Shown here: positions 38,085-49,400 of the stretch, one piece after another
Layout of the letters: every line of letters begins with the position of its first letter
Position numbering within the stretch: the stretch's first letter is position 1
Assembly (NCBI GenBank): GCA_029959195.1
Contig: CP114125.1
Coordinates: 1,302,001 to 1,366,000, forward strand
DNA: 64,000 bases
From: Dictyophora rubrovolvata
Taxonomy: Eukaryota > Basidiomycota > Agaricomycetes > Phallales > Phallaceae
Direction: 5' to 3'
Position numbers and translations under genes: made by a program
The notes under the pieces: model-generated
Seen by the model: only the letters and a program-made list of their open reading frames with translations
Databases searched by the model: none
What the model was told of the DNA's origin: nothing

Positions 38085-39955
38085 ATCATATTTTGTGACT
38101 AGACATCTCTAAACTAAATTGATACATATACATATGTATTTTGTACAAACTAACCTTGCCTCCGATGTACATAAGTATTAATAATATTCAATACAACTTC
38201 TCTCGCTTTGTCTCTTAGCTTCAAATCAGGGTTCACATGCCGATTTGGCGTTGTAGTATCGCCGTCAGTAGCATTCTCCCGATGGAATGATTGATCATCT
38301 TCAACAGGAGTGTTTCTCTAAACACAATCAATTCAAAAAAAAAAAAAACAACGAAAAATTAGAAACAAAGGCATACGTCAACGTCATCCTCTTTTTCTGA
38401 ATGCGAATCCTGATACCCAAAGCCTTCCTTCCTCGCATACTCGCTCATGAGAGGATCATCCCTCACCAATGCAGCATTTCGCCCAATTGCGGTATGATAA
38501 TCTGCAATCTGGCGATATAAATCAAGTCAGTTACAATACATTACATCGTGCGCTAGCCACATGAGAAGGGATGAACAACGTACACGCTCGCGTATTCCAA
38601 CATTCCTGCTTCCCGCGACGCGGAATAACTTCAACGCATGAAGCGCGGTTAAAGTCGATCCCATGCCGTTCATAATAGAATTTAATGCCATTATGGGATT
38701 TGCGTTTATTGGTGTCGTCGTTTGAGCACCTCGGTGCATGGAATGGGGGTGGTGAGATTGTTGAGTGACTATAAAAGGTGGGAGTGCGGAGAAAGTCGAG
38801 CCTGGTGGAAAGTGGTGTAGTATGAGAGGAAGAAGAAAGAGAACGGTGTTTCGAATGAGGTGGACATGGGTATATGTCTAACCACGTAATTAATTAAAAA
38901 CAAAGTGCACGAATAAATCTGCCTACACACGACTTACAATCCCAGTAACCTTCCCATCCACACTCTGAGCACTCGCACCGACCGTACCAGTCAGACACCA
39001 CCACCATTCTGATCCAAAGCAGACACTCAAAATCACAAGCACAGGTCTTCTCCAGCACCCGCGTCCGAACACGCTTTGAACAGTCATTAGTGAGCACAGA
39101 ATGAGGGTTGTGAGGTATGCTAAGGCTGTGCTTGGAAAAATGAAGAGCGCAAATTCAGTTTGAGAGGCGCATAATGTTGAGGGGCAGGTTGTTAGCGGGG
39201 TTGGGCCGTATCTAGAGGAATGTGGCTGAGTGTTGAGCAGAGCGGTGGGAAGGACACTTACTTTAGGTATGTGAGTCGACCTTCTAGGGATGATAGATGT
39301 GTTAGCAGTGTTCCAAGTTCAGATGGGAGAAGGTGTGGCGGTGGTGTTGTCGGTCTTGACACATGAAGTTTGAGAGTTGAACGGAGGATAGTGATGGGCG
39401 TCATGAGCGGGAGATTAAGATGTGTGAACAAGTTTGCAGGCGCATCTAAGCGTATTCGACGACCCTTGTCATTATGTTTACAATGGCGAAACTTACTTAG
39501 TATTCTCCTTGCTACGATTCCTGAATGTAGACCCACAAATATTGCTACAACGACTCTTATCGAACGGACCAGCGCGGGCACATTGTAACTGGCAGGTGGA
39601 ATAGCATGTTTGTAAAAACTTGACTTGGTATTTGTATTTGTAAATATCAGATAAGTGATGAGGATTAGAAGCGATGTCGACCAGAATATGGTGGATGGGG
39701 AGGTTTGGGTAGCTTGGGGGTCGACGAACGAGGATGACATGCCATGCAACTTTTTGATTCCGCGGTTCGGCACCTTGCGGCATCCGTGGATTCGCACCGG
39801 GGATTCGCCCCGGCCCGACATCTTTCCAACACCTTTCACGCACTTATGGCTCGGGCTTTGGAGTTTACTGAGTGCCAAGGTGTTGAATGCAGGTAAGTAT
39901 GATATGTATTTGTTTTGAAAGGCAGTTGACGTGTGTCTCAATAAATAATCTTACA
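38085..39955 (-). repeat. Right arm of the large inverted duplication
   Basis: Reverse-orientation match of 14665-16482. Introns and exons align throughout. It contains about 85 bases upstream of the start (near 39780-39870) that are absent from the left arm. Confidence 0.9.
38150..39740 (-). CDS. Multi-pass membrane protein of unknown function, copy 2 (431 aa)
   Basis: Six exons: 39740-39497, 39445-39262, 39211-38938, 38877-38584, 38508-38377, 38317-38150. Exon lengths (244, 184, 274, 294, 132, 168) equal those of the copy at 14836-16429 exactly, with only scattered substitutions (for example VRSIRVVV here against VRLIRVVV there). Stop codon is TAG here and TAA there. Same predicted membrane segments and charged tail. 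Function unknown. A longer open frame runs upstream of the chosen start, but that part is not shared with copy 1, so MSSSFVDPQ is preferred. Intact. Confidence 0.85.
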
Positions 39956-40096
39956 ATGTAATTTCTATAAAAGCAAGCCTTTATGGTCTTATGTCCTCCT
40001 GAAGGTGGTTTCAATGTGTGCTCTAATTGGACATGACGGATTACCCATGAATCGATGAGACCACAAAGTTATCGAGACCTTGTGGACTGTGGTTCC

Positions 40097-41895
40097 AATC
40101 TTAGAGAAATGGTTTTGTTTGTTTCCAGCTGTGTGACTGCATACCTATGTGGGTCCTAGACCTGCTAGACGCCCAACGACAGCCATTTTCTCGAGGTGCC
40201 ACTTGGTCTCGTCTTTCATCTGATGATTTTTTGCAACTGTTCAGAAAACAGGGCACAGCATGCTCATGTTGCCATTGCCCAAGTTGCCACCTGGGCGAAA
40301 ATTTCTCACTTTTGCGCTCTACTCACGAAGCACTGATTTGTTGAGGTGAGGTGAGGGTTTACAAGATTGTTTTGCGGTCATTAGCGAGAAGCTTCTCTAT
40401 GGTAAAGTTTTCATCTGATATCCTCCCTTCGCATTTTCAAGTCACAAATCCAAACAGTTGAATTCTTACAAAAGCAGCTGCTCAGTGGCAAACACATCAG
40501 CAATCCTATCCAAAGATACCACCGTCACATATTTTGTCTTGTCGGCAGAGCAACAGCAAGACAGAGCAACTATTCATTTGTATTTTGTGTATCAGTCATG
40601 ATTGTGTTATCAAACAACCAAAGAAGTGTAAATCCGGAATTTATAAATGTATCTATCAAGTGTTCCACAGCTCCAACCCTGTTTATATGTGAAGAAAATG
40701 GATATTACATATTGTTCATGAGTTTGGAACCTATTGGCACCATTCGCTCAAATTCAGAATTTTGTCTACTACTGAGAGAAATCATCTACCTAGGATGCCA
40801 CTAGAGGAGCTGATGTTGAAGCAATAAAGACCACTGTAACCAACGTTGAACTAGAGAAGCTCTATTTACTAGGGATTACTGAATTCAGGCAAGATTCCAG
40901 GTTGATTACCATTTGGTGTTAAGTAAAAACATAGTACTCAAGAGGAATGATGATTCTATGGAACCATTCTCTTTCAAAAATCTATCGACCTCAATATTTT
41001 ATCAAACTCTGTTCTACACTGGAGCTCAAGCGTCAAAGAGGAGAGGATAGATCCAGTGACTTAAACATATAGTTTATGACATCTGGCTTAGCTTTGGTAA
41101 AATGCTGATTTCTTAATCAACCAAGGTAAGGTCTGAAATTATTCAAGTTGGATCATAATTGACTCAGCTTAGATTCTAGATCAATTACCGCTGACCGCAG
41201 ACATCCATGCTGTGACTTGGACTCGAGGACCAAGACTGTAAAAGTCAGAAGACTTTTACACAAGAACTTCAGATAAAATGAGGATCAGACAACAATGAGT
41301 GTAGTAACCTTCATAGAATTAGAAGCTAAAGAATAAAATATCTACATCTTGAGTATTTATAAGAAAAAGAAAGATTATCTAATAAGAAATAAAAGGAAAC
41401 TTATGAAAAGAAACTATTAATAAAGACAGAATAAATGAAAGTAAGACAAGCTGACTATGTCTGTAGTCTCCGACTTGGGGAACTCAGATAAGAGTCCAGA
41501 CTCTTACAAAGACTGCCAGTGGTTGTTATTAAGTGCACGTACAGACCCAGAAGGTATGTTTTCTTCTTAACCATTTCTCAATCAATGGATGATAAACTGA
41601 CATCACATTTTCTTGAACTCAAATATGGAATAGAGTGAACTTTTTTTTTTTTTGGATGCATGTACAATAATAACAAAAATTATGTATCCACCAGATCAAA
41701 CTCGGAAGATCTGACTCTGGGAGCTATAGATGAAATCCACAAAACCTTTATTCTGTCATCCTCTGATTAAACAATATCTGAAACTCCAAGCTGGGGATAA
41801 ACAAGCTTCATCTAGATATTCTCTACAATATCTTCACATTGGCAGTTTACGACTCATCTATTCCTGAGACAACCGCATTGAATATTTCGCAAGTA
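40097..41895 (+). repeat. Segmental duplicate block, copy 2
   Basis: Direct-orientation partner of 27929-28940. It is longer because of a solo LTR (41237-41508) and an extra stretch of about 470 bases near 40570-41045. Many positions that are CG in copy 1 are TG or CA here. The right end runs into an F-box gene relic. Confidence 0.75.
41237..41508 (-). repeat. Solo LTR of the Gypsy family
   Basis: A 272-bp LTR matching the right LTR at 11737-12010, flanked by a perfect 5-base target duplication AAGAC (41232-41236 and 41509-41513). No internal element sequence is present, so it is the product of LTR-LTR recombination. It has diverged more from the intact element's LTR than that element's two LTRs have from each other, so it is older. 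Confidence 0.92.
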
Positions 41896-43270
41896 TGCCG
41901 TCATTGGAGGGAGATTGCATTGGGATCTCCCACCTTATGGGCATTCGTAGATCTGAACAAACCTACCTCACTCATTGATTCATTCATGGGACACTCACAA
42001 AATGCTCCCCTCACACTATTATGGAAAAGGGTACGGGAACAATGCTGTTTTGAATTCGATCGAATTTCATCAAAATTGTATTTCTTGTCTTGTGCGAATT
42101 TGATTATATCTTGTTTATGGTCTTTGACTATACACTCCACATACTCCGACTTCACCAAATTTCATCATGTCATCCATAGCTCTGGATTACCACCACTCCA
42201 GTTACAGCACTTGGATATCTCCTTAACTGGGGACTTCATTGATGACCCACTCAAAGATCAGCAACAGTTGATGGACTCTGTAGACATCCCCCATCTCCAA
42301 GAAATCACACTTATTGGATTAGACTTCATATGGCTCGAGCTACCGCATAACAAATTAATACATTTCACGCTCGCTAATCTAATAAACCCACCCTCCCTCT
42401 CTCAACTTCTAGTTTTTTTGTCAAATTGTCCTGTCCTTCAAGTGCTAGATCTCGCTTTTCAAGACAAGAATGACCAGACCAAAACTACATTCCCCATAAC
42501 GACGCTAACAACCCTGTTGACGATCAACAAACTGGTTCTTAACCTTACCACTCTCAGATTGGAGCATGGGGGCGCTCAAGCTATGACTTTGTCCAGAAAT
42601 TTTCAGAGCATATTTGGATCTCGAAAGTACTGTCTCAGTTTGAGCTGAACTGCAATGCTTATAATTGCGAAAGCACAGACCGGCACTCAATTTTTGAGGC
42701 TGTTCCATCAGGGATATTGTTGCATTTTTCAAACCAAGAATATCTAAATATAGCCCTTACACAATATGGAGGATGGTTAGAAATATGTGCACATGCTACT
42801 ACCAGCAACCTTCCTCATAAACCGTCCCAGTCATGTCTCCCGTGTCCGCTAAACATTCACTACCAGGGCATTTTCTTTGATGAATCTGCTGTTCTCGAAC
42901 CAATCCAGAACATGCCTCGAATAAAACATCTAACACTACGATTACAAGCCTGGACAATTTTCACTTCATAGAGTCTCGATATGTGTAGCTTGGTACCTTC
43001 TCTTCAGACTCTCGAATTTCCTGACTGTGGCACTGTATGGTTGAATTTGCTACCAGCAAACTTACAGTTTAAAAGGCTTATATTGGGCTTAGCCTGTCAG
43101 TTGTAGTTTGACCCAGAGGATCTCACTGACTTTGTTTTGAGAATGGGGATTGAGGTTTTAGTATTGCACAATTTTTACAACTCATATATGGCAGTATCAA
43201 AGGTTATTTCTACTTTGTGTGAAAAGGGAGTTGACATGGTTTTGGAGAAATATGCGAGTCAACTCTGGTA
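41800..43270 (+). pseudogene. F-box/LRR gene relic
   Basis: From about 41806 the frame encodes LDILYNIFTLAVYDSSIPE, then CRHWREIALGSPTLWAFVDL, the F-box typical of Agaricomycete F-box proteins, followed by LRR-like text (LQHLDISLTGDF, HLQEITLIGLDF, CPVLQVLDLAFQD). No ATG opens the frame in place: a TGA lies close upstream. The frame breaks at about 42645 and continues in another (from about 42610), with stops after WTIFTS (42969) and in LACQL (about 43106), and decays to about 43270. A truncated paralogous F-box start lies at about 28840. Non-functional. Confidence 0.7.
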
Positions 43271-43437
43271 GCATTGTTTCTATACTGTGCATCTTTATTT
43301 CCTAGAAATCTATGTTTGAACTTTAGTCATAGGGTGGTTCAATGAATTACATAAAGTTGGGTAAGACTAGATCAGAGTCATCAGATGCTTAAAATCAAAT
43401 GTATCCTTTATTTCTTTGGGAAAGTTGAACCAGTGTC

Positions 43438-43841
43438 TGTCAGGGCTACTAACTCACCTAGAGGGAGGGGATCCTAAGCAAATATATTTTGGGAAAGATA
43501 CTAACTCACCTAGAGGGAGGGGATCCTAAGAGAACAAACTTAGGGATCCCTCCTCTAGGGCTACTAACTATATACTATGAAAAACGGTGAAGGCCACACG
43601 CGGCCTTCAGTTCATGGACTGGGCATGGATACGCGCCGGTCCCGGACTTTTAGCTGGGGCCTAGGCCACGGCTCTGATGAGAACAGGTGCTCAGCACCAG
43701 TTGAAGGGAAAATGGGAATATGGAAGGAGAGGGAAATGCAAGAGATGGGATAGAATACGAGAAATATGGAAATAAATAAAATAGACCAGAACCGAAGATA
43801 AACATAGGAAAATAAGGGGACAATGCTAGCGTACCCTGACA
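43438..43841. mobile_element. 404-bp non-autonomous element R1, copy 2
   Basis: Full-length match to 4063-4466 with about 90% identity by eye. Ends TGTCAGGGCTA and TACCCTGACA. Flanks share GTGT, but a clean target duplication is less clear than for copy 1. Many differences between the copies fall at CpG sites, for example GCGGCC here against GCAGCC, and AACAGGTGC here against AACGGGCGC. Confidence 0.8.
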
Positions 43842-43842
43842 G

Positions 43843-43992
43843 TGTTGCAAAAATCGAAATTAAATTTTTTTGTTAAGTGAACGGATCAAGGCTCTAACTT
43901 GCATTATAAAGGGTTTATAAACTGTTTATAATGCAAGTTAGAGCCTTGATCTGTTCGCTTAACAAAAAAATTTAATTTCAATTTTTGCGACA
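43843..43992. mobile_element. Palindromic MITE, about 150 bp
   Basis: Almost perfect inverted repeat with arms of about 67 bases and a short AT-rich centre (GGGTTTATAAAC). Arms begin TGTTGCAAAAATCGAAAT and end ATTTCAATTTTTGCGACA. No coding capacity. It abuts R1 copy 2, so one may have inserted beside or into the target of the other. Family not assigned. Confidence 0.8.
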
Positions 43993-45131
43993 TCGGGGTA
44001 GTCATCGGAGAGACTTTGACAATAATATTTGTTCAAAGGTTTCTGGAATGCATACGGAACACGTATGTAGTACCGATCGTTCACTACACAATTCTCAGAA
44101 TGACCTTCCCATTTGGCACACATTTTTTATTGCAACAACCGTGCTGGTTACAGCAAAGGAACGTGGACACCATAAAAGAACGTACATACTTCTGATTCTG
44201 ATTCTGATTCTGCATCAGCCCCAAAACCAAATTATAAATACGATCTCCAATCATACACCATGGTATCCGACGAATATATTTTTACCGCTCACAAAAGACA
44301 TGCCAAATTAATGCCGAATTTCCACCATTTGGTGTCAGAAATGTAGGGATGCGAATAAAGCCGCTTCGAAAACCGATATGCAAGATAACACCCTTTACGC
44401 ACTTTCGTTGAGCCGTTTCGAGAGTCCTAGACTCACAAACCAACGGCGGACCCAGATATCAAAGTAAAATTCCTCCTAGAAGAAATGGAACTCAATCTTC
44501 TCTGCAGCTGCGGTTACGGAAAAGGAATGAAACAGCTCGTTTCGTGACATGAATACGCACCATACGAAAAATAGGGTAGCTCCATCTTTTCTACTCGGCT
44601 GTCCTGATACATGGTACTTAATGTGCTGTGTTAATTGGGATAGGTCGTTGTACACCCCGTTGCTCCGGCCCTTTGATGCTCCATTCTGGCTGCGAATATT
44701 AAGCACGCTATATACACGTACCACTATTTGATTCATTTTCTGGTTCGTGATTTAGTGGTGCGGCTCCTTGTCCTAATTTCCAATCCTGAATCGTCTCCCT
44801 GTGTCCAGAACTGATGTGATGATTCTAAACACAGGTATCCGAGCCGAGAATGTGACTATCATGATCAGTGTAATTTCATTCGAATCTATTGCTCCGGTGG
44901 CGCGTCACCGTCATAGAACTCCAATGTAATCTCAAATTTGCTGAAAAGACTACGAGACTGTACTTGGCATGTTCGAAATCAAAAATCGGCCGACGTACGA
45001 ATTGCAAAGCTCTCGCTGTAAGTCTGTTCTATAAGGAATGAGCGGGATGATTGATTGAATTCGATGCTGTCATGCGCAGTGAATAAATGTTTATGAATCT
45101 CACTCGATATACATATAACCGAATATGAATC
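43993..45131. other. Intergenic with a short microsatellite
   Basis: No gene seen. Around 44191-44213 there is a short tandem run of TTCTGA units. Confidence 0.45.
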
Positions 45132-45164
45132 ATGATGTTGGTTTTGCCGAACGAGTATAAAGTC
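45132..45164 (+). promoter_or_regulatory. Conserved promoter block of secreted protein gene, copy 2
   Basis: TGATGTTGGTTTTGCCGAA followed by a TATA-like GTATAAAG, about 130 bases before the start codon at 45295. Nearly identical to the block before copy 1. Confidence 0.5.
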
Positions 45165-45294
45165 TGTCGTTTTGCCCCAGTAATAGACATAATCTCCTGG
45201 TCATTTACTCCTAGCCATTAAGAGAAATCGAAACGTACGTACAGAGTTGAGATACTTTGCATACCGCGCATAATCTCACAACATAGCAAGCAGC

Positions 45295-45603
45295 ATGCAT
45301 TTCAAAGTCTTCCTTCCACTCATCCTCTCTGCCACTTTGCCCACTGTTGTCTTGGGTCAGAGCTGCACCGGTGTCGCGTTTTTGGGGGAGATAGGTGGAA
45401 CTTCCTGCACAGGCCAGGAGTTAGGTGACGCCAAACAGAACGGTCCTGGGTTTGGGCCATGCGAGGAGGTTACCAATGCTGCCTGCGCGATACACCTCTT
45501 CTCTGACTCTAGCTGTGGGACACCTACTACAGGTGGTAATACGATCATGTGTGGAGAGCCTCCACAGAACGTGAACTTTGGGTCTTTCCGAATTGAGTGC
45601 TAG
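45295..45603 (+). CDS. Small secreted cysteine-rich protein, copy 2 (102 aa)
   Basis: Intronless. Signal peptide MHFKVFLPLILSATLP...VLG, then a mature part of about 81 residues ending FRIEC. It aligns with the copy at 13204-13548 but lacks ten residues (the VNTETNTGDC segment), which removes one cysteine and leaves seven, an odd number. Either one cysteine is free or the protein dimerises. Role unknown; secreted. Start fixed by the signal peptide and the conserved promoter spacing. Confidence 0.8.
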   Translation: MHFKVFLPLILSATLPTVVLGQSCTGVAFLGEIGGTSCTGQELGDAKQNGPGFGPCEEVTNAACAIHLFSDSSCGTPTTGGNTIMCGEPPQNVNFGSFRIEC

Positions 45604-46417
45604 GGTGTAGGCGGATAAGACGATAGACAATAACTGACTAGGTCGTAACCATGCAAACCCAATTAATATCACAAGAAACTTACAACATGTATTTGACATC
45701 CTCTTTTCTATGAATTCAGTCCAGTTGTCTCTCTTGAACGTGCGATGCGCTTTGAATCTTTCTGGAGATAGTACTAAAAATGGTCAAAAAAACGAAGGCG
45801 CGCCGCGACTTGAGAGACGATTCGAATTTCGGACGAAAGAAAAGAAAGACACGTGACCATTTTACGTAAGTTAGTTCACGGCTTTGCCCTGTAACTTGCC
45901 TGTAACATGACCTCTCAAGATCTCAAGGCTAAGGTTGGCGAGATCCTGCGAGATCTCCATATATTTCTTAATGTTTCATGTCTGTGCCCATCTGTAAGTT
46001 AAACAAACTTTTTTATTTTTTTTACCATAAATTTTGCTGAAAGTCGCTGTAGTGCACAATCTACTTTTATGTAAATTTTGAGTGATTCTGTGTGATGTGT
46101 GATCACTTACTCGTTCTCAACACTCAAGGTGATGCTTGAGCTTGTTTCGCGCGGTATTTTTTTTCGTTTCACGACAATCAAGAAGTGAATGTGCATGTTT
46201 CGAACCTTATAAAGAAACACGAACCGCGATCGCGCGTCGCCGGCGGTGATTTGCCCAGAACCCACCGTCGCTTAGTCTATTTTTTTTTCCGCTAATGTGT
46301 GCCGGCTTTACGATCTAGTTGCTCGGTCCAAAGATGTTCAAGTTCTTTTTGATGTGGGCTTTATAAAACACCAACAGTCCCCGTCGCATCTCCCTCCTTT
46401 GTTTTTTTTTCTAGACA
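45604..46417. other. Intergenic, promoter side of helicase 1
   Basis: No gene seen. The sequence ends in a pyrimidine tract and CTAG four bases before the helicase start codon, so a 5' untranslated intron may end there. Confidence 0.4.
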
Positions 46418-49400
46418 ATGTCAAAAGCACCGGCACCCTCTCCATTGTGTCCAAATATCATCTCTCGAGGCGTCTGTGCACAACGAGACTGCAAACACTG
46501 CACTAAACATCGCATTTGCTTCGTTTGTGCTGTGGTCTGTTCCTCCGACGTCGACTTTGAAGTGCACACCAGCGGCAAGAAACATTTAAAACGCGTCGAG
46601 GAGCGGAACAATAATTCAGGTCCATTAGTTTGTAATATTTGCGATACATCTTTTTCGTCGTTGCACTCTTATACGGAGCACATGCATGGGAGACGGCATC
46701 TGCGGCGTGCGGCGCGACGACCTGAGAACGTGGAGGAGGGGCATGTACAACAACAACAAAATCAAATCGAATACGATGTTCCAGCGCAATCTGGGTTCTT
46801 TCGCTGTACGATCTGCAATAAGACGCTGCTGAAGTACAACGAATCAAGACACTTATCATCTTACGTACATCGAAAGAAGGCAGAGCTCTTGACGTTGCAA
46901 AACGAGGGTGAAGACAACAAACGTGGTATCGATATGAAAGGCGAATTTGACTTTGGGTTTATTGACGTTATCGCGTCGATAACCAAGCACAATTCGAACG
47001 TCGACATCGTGTTGACGAATGAAGAAAGCATTACCATTACCGAAATCAGACTGTCTTCTGCGAAGGCTACTGTCAAAAGGCTTTCTGCGTACGCTCTATC
47101 GCCTTACTCCTTCAGTATGAATATGCTAACACATTATCTCGAAGCTTTTCTCTTCAACATACACAACTGCCTCTATCCTTAACCACCAACTCTTCGGAAC
47201 GCATTGTTATGACTCTTAATGCTCGAGGTCTTGCAGGCCGATACCGTGACTGCGTGGAAATTGTGATTCAGTCCTCCAATGAACAATTCGTCATAACCAG
47301 ATCCCTTCAAGCCGTTGTTGGTAGGAAAGAAGACTGGGATATTCTAAAACCGTCCGCTCCATACCAACCCGTCGAGAAGACAAAACACGAGCCTGAGGAG
47401 ACGGTGGTACCCGGTGTTAAGCCAGAATTTATTAAAAATTCCGAATGGACAGTTATCCTTCCAAGATTTACCATCCCAAAGGCTTTGGAAGAAGTCCTTA
47501 GTTCAGACAACAAGAAAATTGTTACCCGGACACTTCGAGAAAGGTGGTTACCCAGATCATTCAATCCTAAAAGTCATGGTCAACTGTTCAAGATCCTTCT
47601 TCATGCCGAAGAAATTCAAATGAAGTGATTATTTTTTTTTCTATGTTCATGGAGTATTCGTGCTGAATTTTTTTTCTTTCTCGTGCAGCATAGACGTTCA
47701 GCGTTATGACATGCAGGACGCTCAGATGGACCCGGTGTCCACCTTTTATCGGTGAGTTGTACTTGTTTCTCAGAACATAAACTGACTTTTCCTTTCGTGT
47801 TGTCTATTTTATTTAAAGCCTTCCAATTCCTGGTCTAGCAGAAAAGCGGCCTAGTGTGATTGTTGGTGATAGGATCCTTGTCCAGCCTATGGAGGCAGGC
47901 AACACGGACCATTGGTTTGAAGGATTCGTCCACCAAGTCCGTTTAGAGGATGTAGAGTTACGATTCCACGAGTCATTCAAGTTCTTTCAAGGACAGCGAT
48001 ACAATATTCGCTTCAAGTTAAATAGATTGCCGATACGCAGGATGCAGCAAGCTTTAGCCGTGTCATCTCCACTCGATCGTATCATTTTTCCTTCTGCCAT
48101 CGACATTGAAGACCGTGTTCAAGTTACGGATACTGAATTACAAAAGATTCGCCTTGTCAATAGAAATATTGAATCGAATATTCATCAGCTGCGAGCGGTC
48201 GGGGCAATTTTGACCATGCCTGCAAGCAGCGTACCATTCGTTGTTTTTGGACCGTATGCGATTTTTTTCTTCTCTCAAATGCATCTGACTCAACAAGTTT
48301 TCATCAGACCAGGAACCGGGAAAACAGTTACAATTGTGGAAGCTATGCGACAAATTCTCTTTGCTAACCCCCAGGCCCGTATTCTGGCGTGCGCGACGAG
48401 TAATTCAGCAGCCGATTTGATGACGGATCGCTTAAAAAACAGTTTGACTCCTTCCCAGATGTTTCGATTAAATGCTGTTACACGGTCTAAGGGATCAATG
48501 CCCCAAACTTTGCAACCCTATTCTCGTGTAAATCCGACAGGATCCTTTCATATCCCGTCTTTGGTCGAAATGAAAGGTTTCAAAATAATAGTTTCGACGT
48601 GTATGTCCGCGATTCATTTGTCGGGACTTGGACTTGGGCATTTTACCCATATATTTATCGATGAGGCTGGACAAGCTCCAGAGCCGGAGGCAATGATTCC
48701 TATAAAGATGCTCGCGGATGAAAAGGTTTGGTTTTTATCCCTCAAGTAACGATTTTGATGTCTTTTAGACCAATGTTATTCTCTCAGGCGATCCAAAACA
48801 ACTTGGACCCATTGTTAGGTCTACAGTTGCCGCTTCGTTGGGTCTCGCAACAAGCTTTTTAGATAGGCTGATGTCAAGTGAGATATACGAACGGGATATT
48901 GGTTACGGTATAAGGTAATTCTCGATGCTAAGCGGGTATCTGAAAAACTCGGTTCTTATATGATTGTTTAGTTTCGTGAAGTTGATCAAAAATTGGCGAA
49001 GCCACCCCGTCATCCTAAAATACCCCAACGAGCAGTTTTATAAAGACGAACTGGAAGCTCACGGCGATCCAATTATAACGCACAGCTTGTTACGATCTGA
49101 CGAGCTTGTTTCATCAGATTTTCCGATTGTTTTTCATGGTATCGTAGGTCAAGATATGCGAGAAGGTAATTCTCCCTCATTTTTCAATCCGGACGAAGCC
49201 TCGGTTGTACGCGGGTACGTGGATCGCTTGCGTAAAGATAAACGCTTTAGACTTCAGGATGGGCATATTGGCGTTATTGCTCCATACCACGCTCAAGTAC
49301 TGAAGATACGTGCATTGCTTAAAAGAAGTGGATATTCTGAAGTCAAAGTTGGGAGCGTCGAAGAGTTCCAGGGTCAAGTAAGTCCTTGGCGTTTGATTCC

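Noticed and set aside
43843-43992. Strong hairpin considered as a terminator or RNA gene
   Set aside because: The length and near-perfect arms fit a palindromic MITE better; no transcript context.
44191-44213. TTCTGA repeats considered as an interstitial telomere
   Set aside because: The unit is not TTAGGG and the run is very short; a simple microsatellite.
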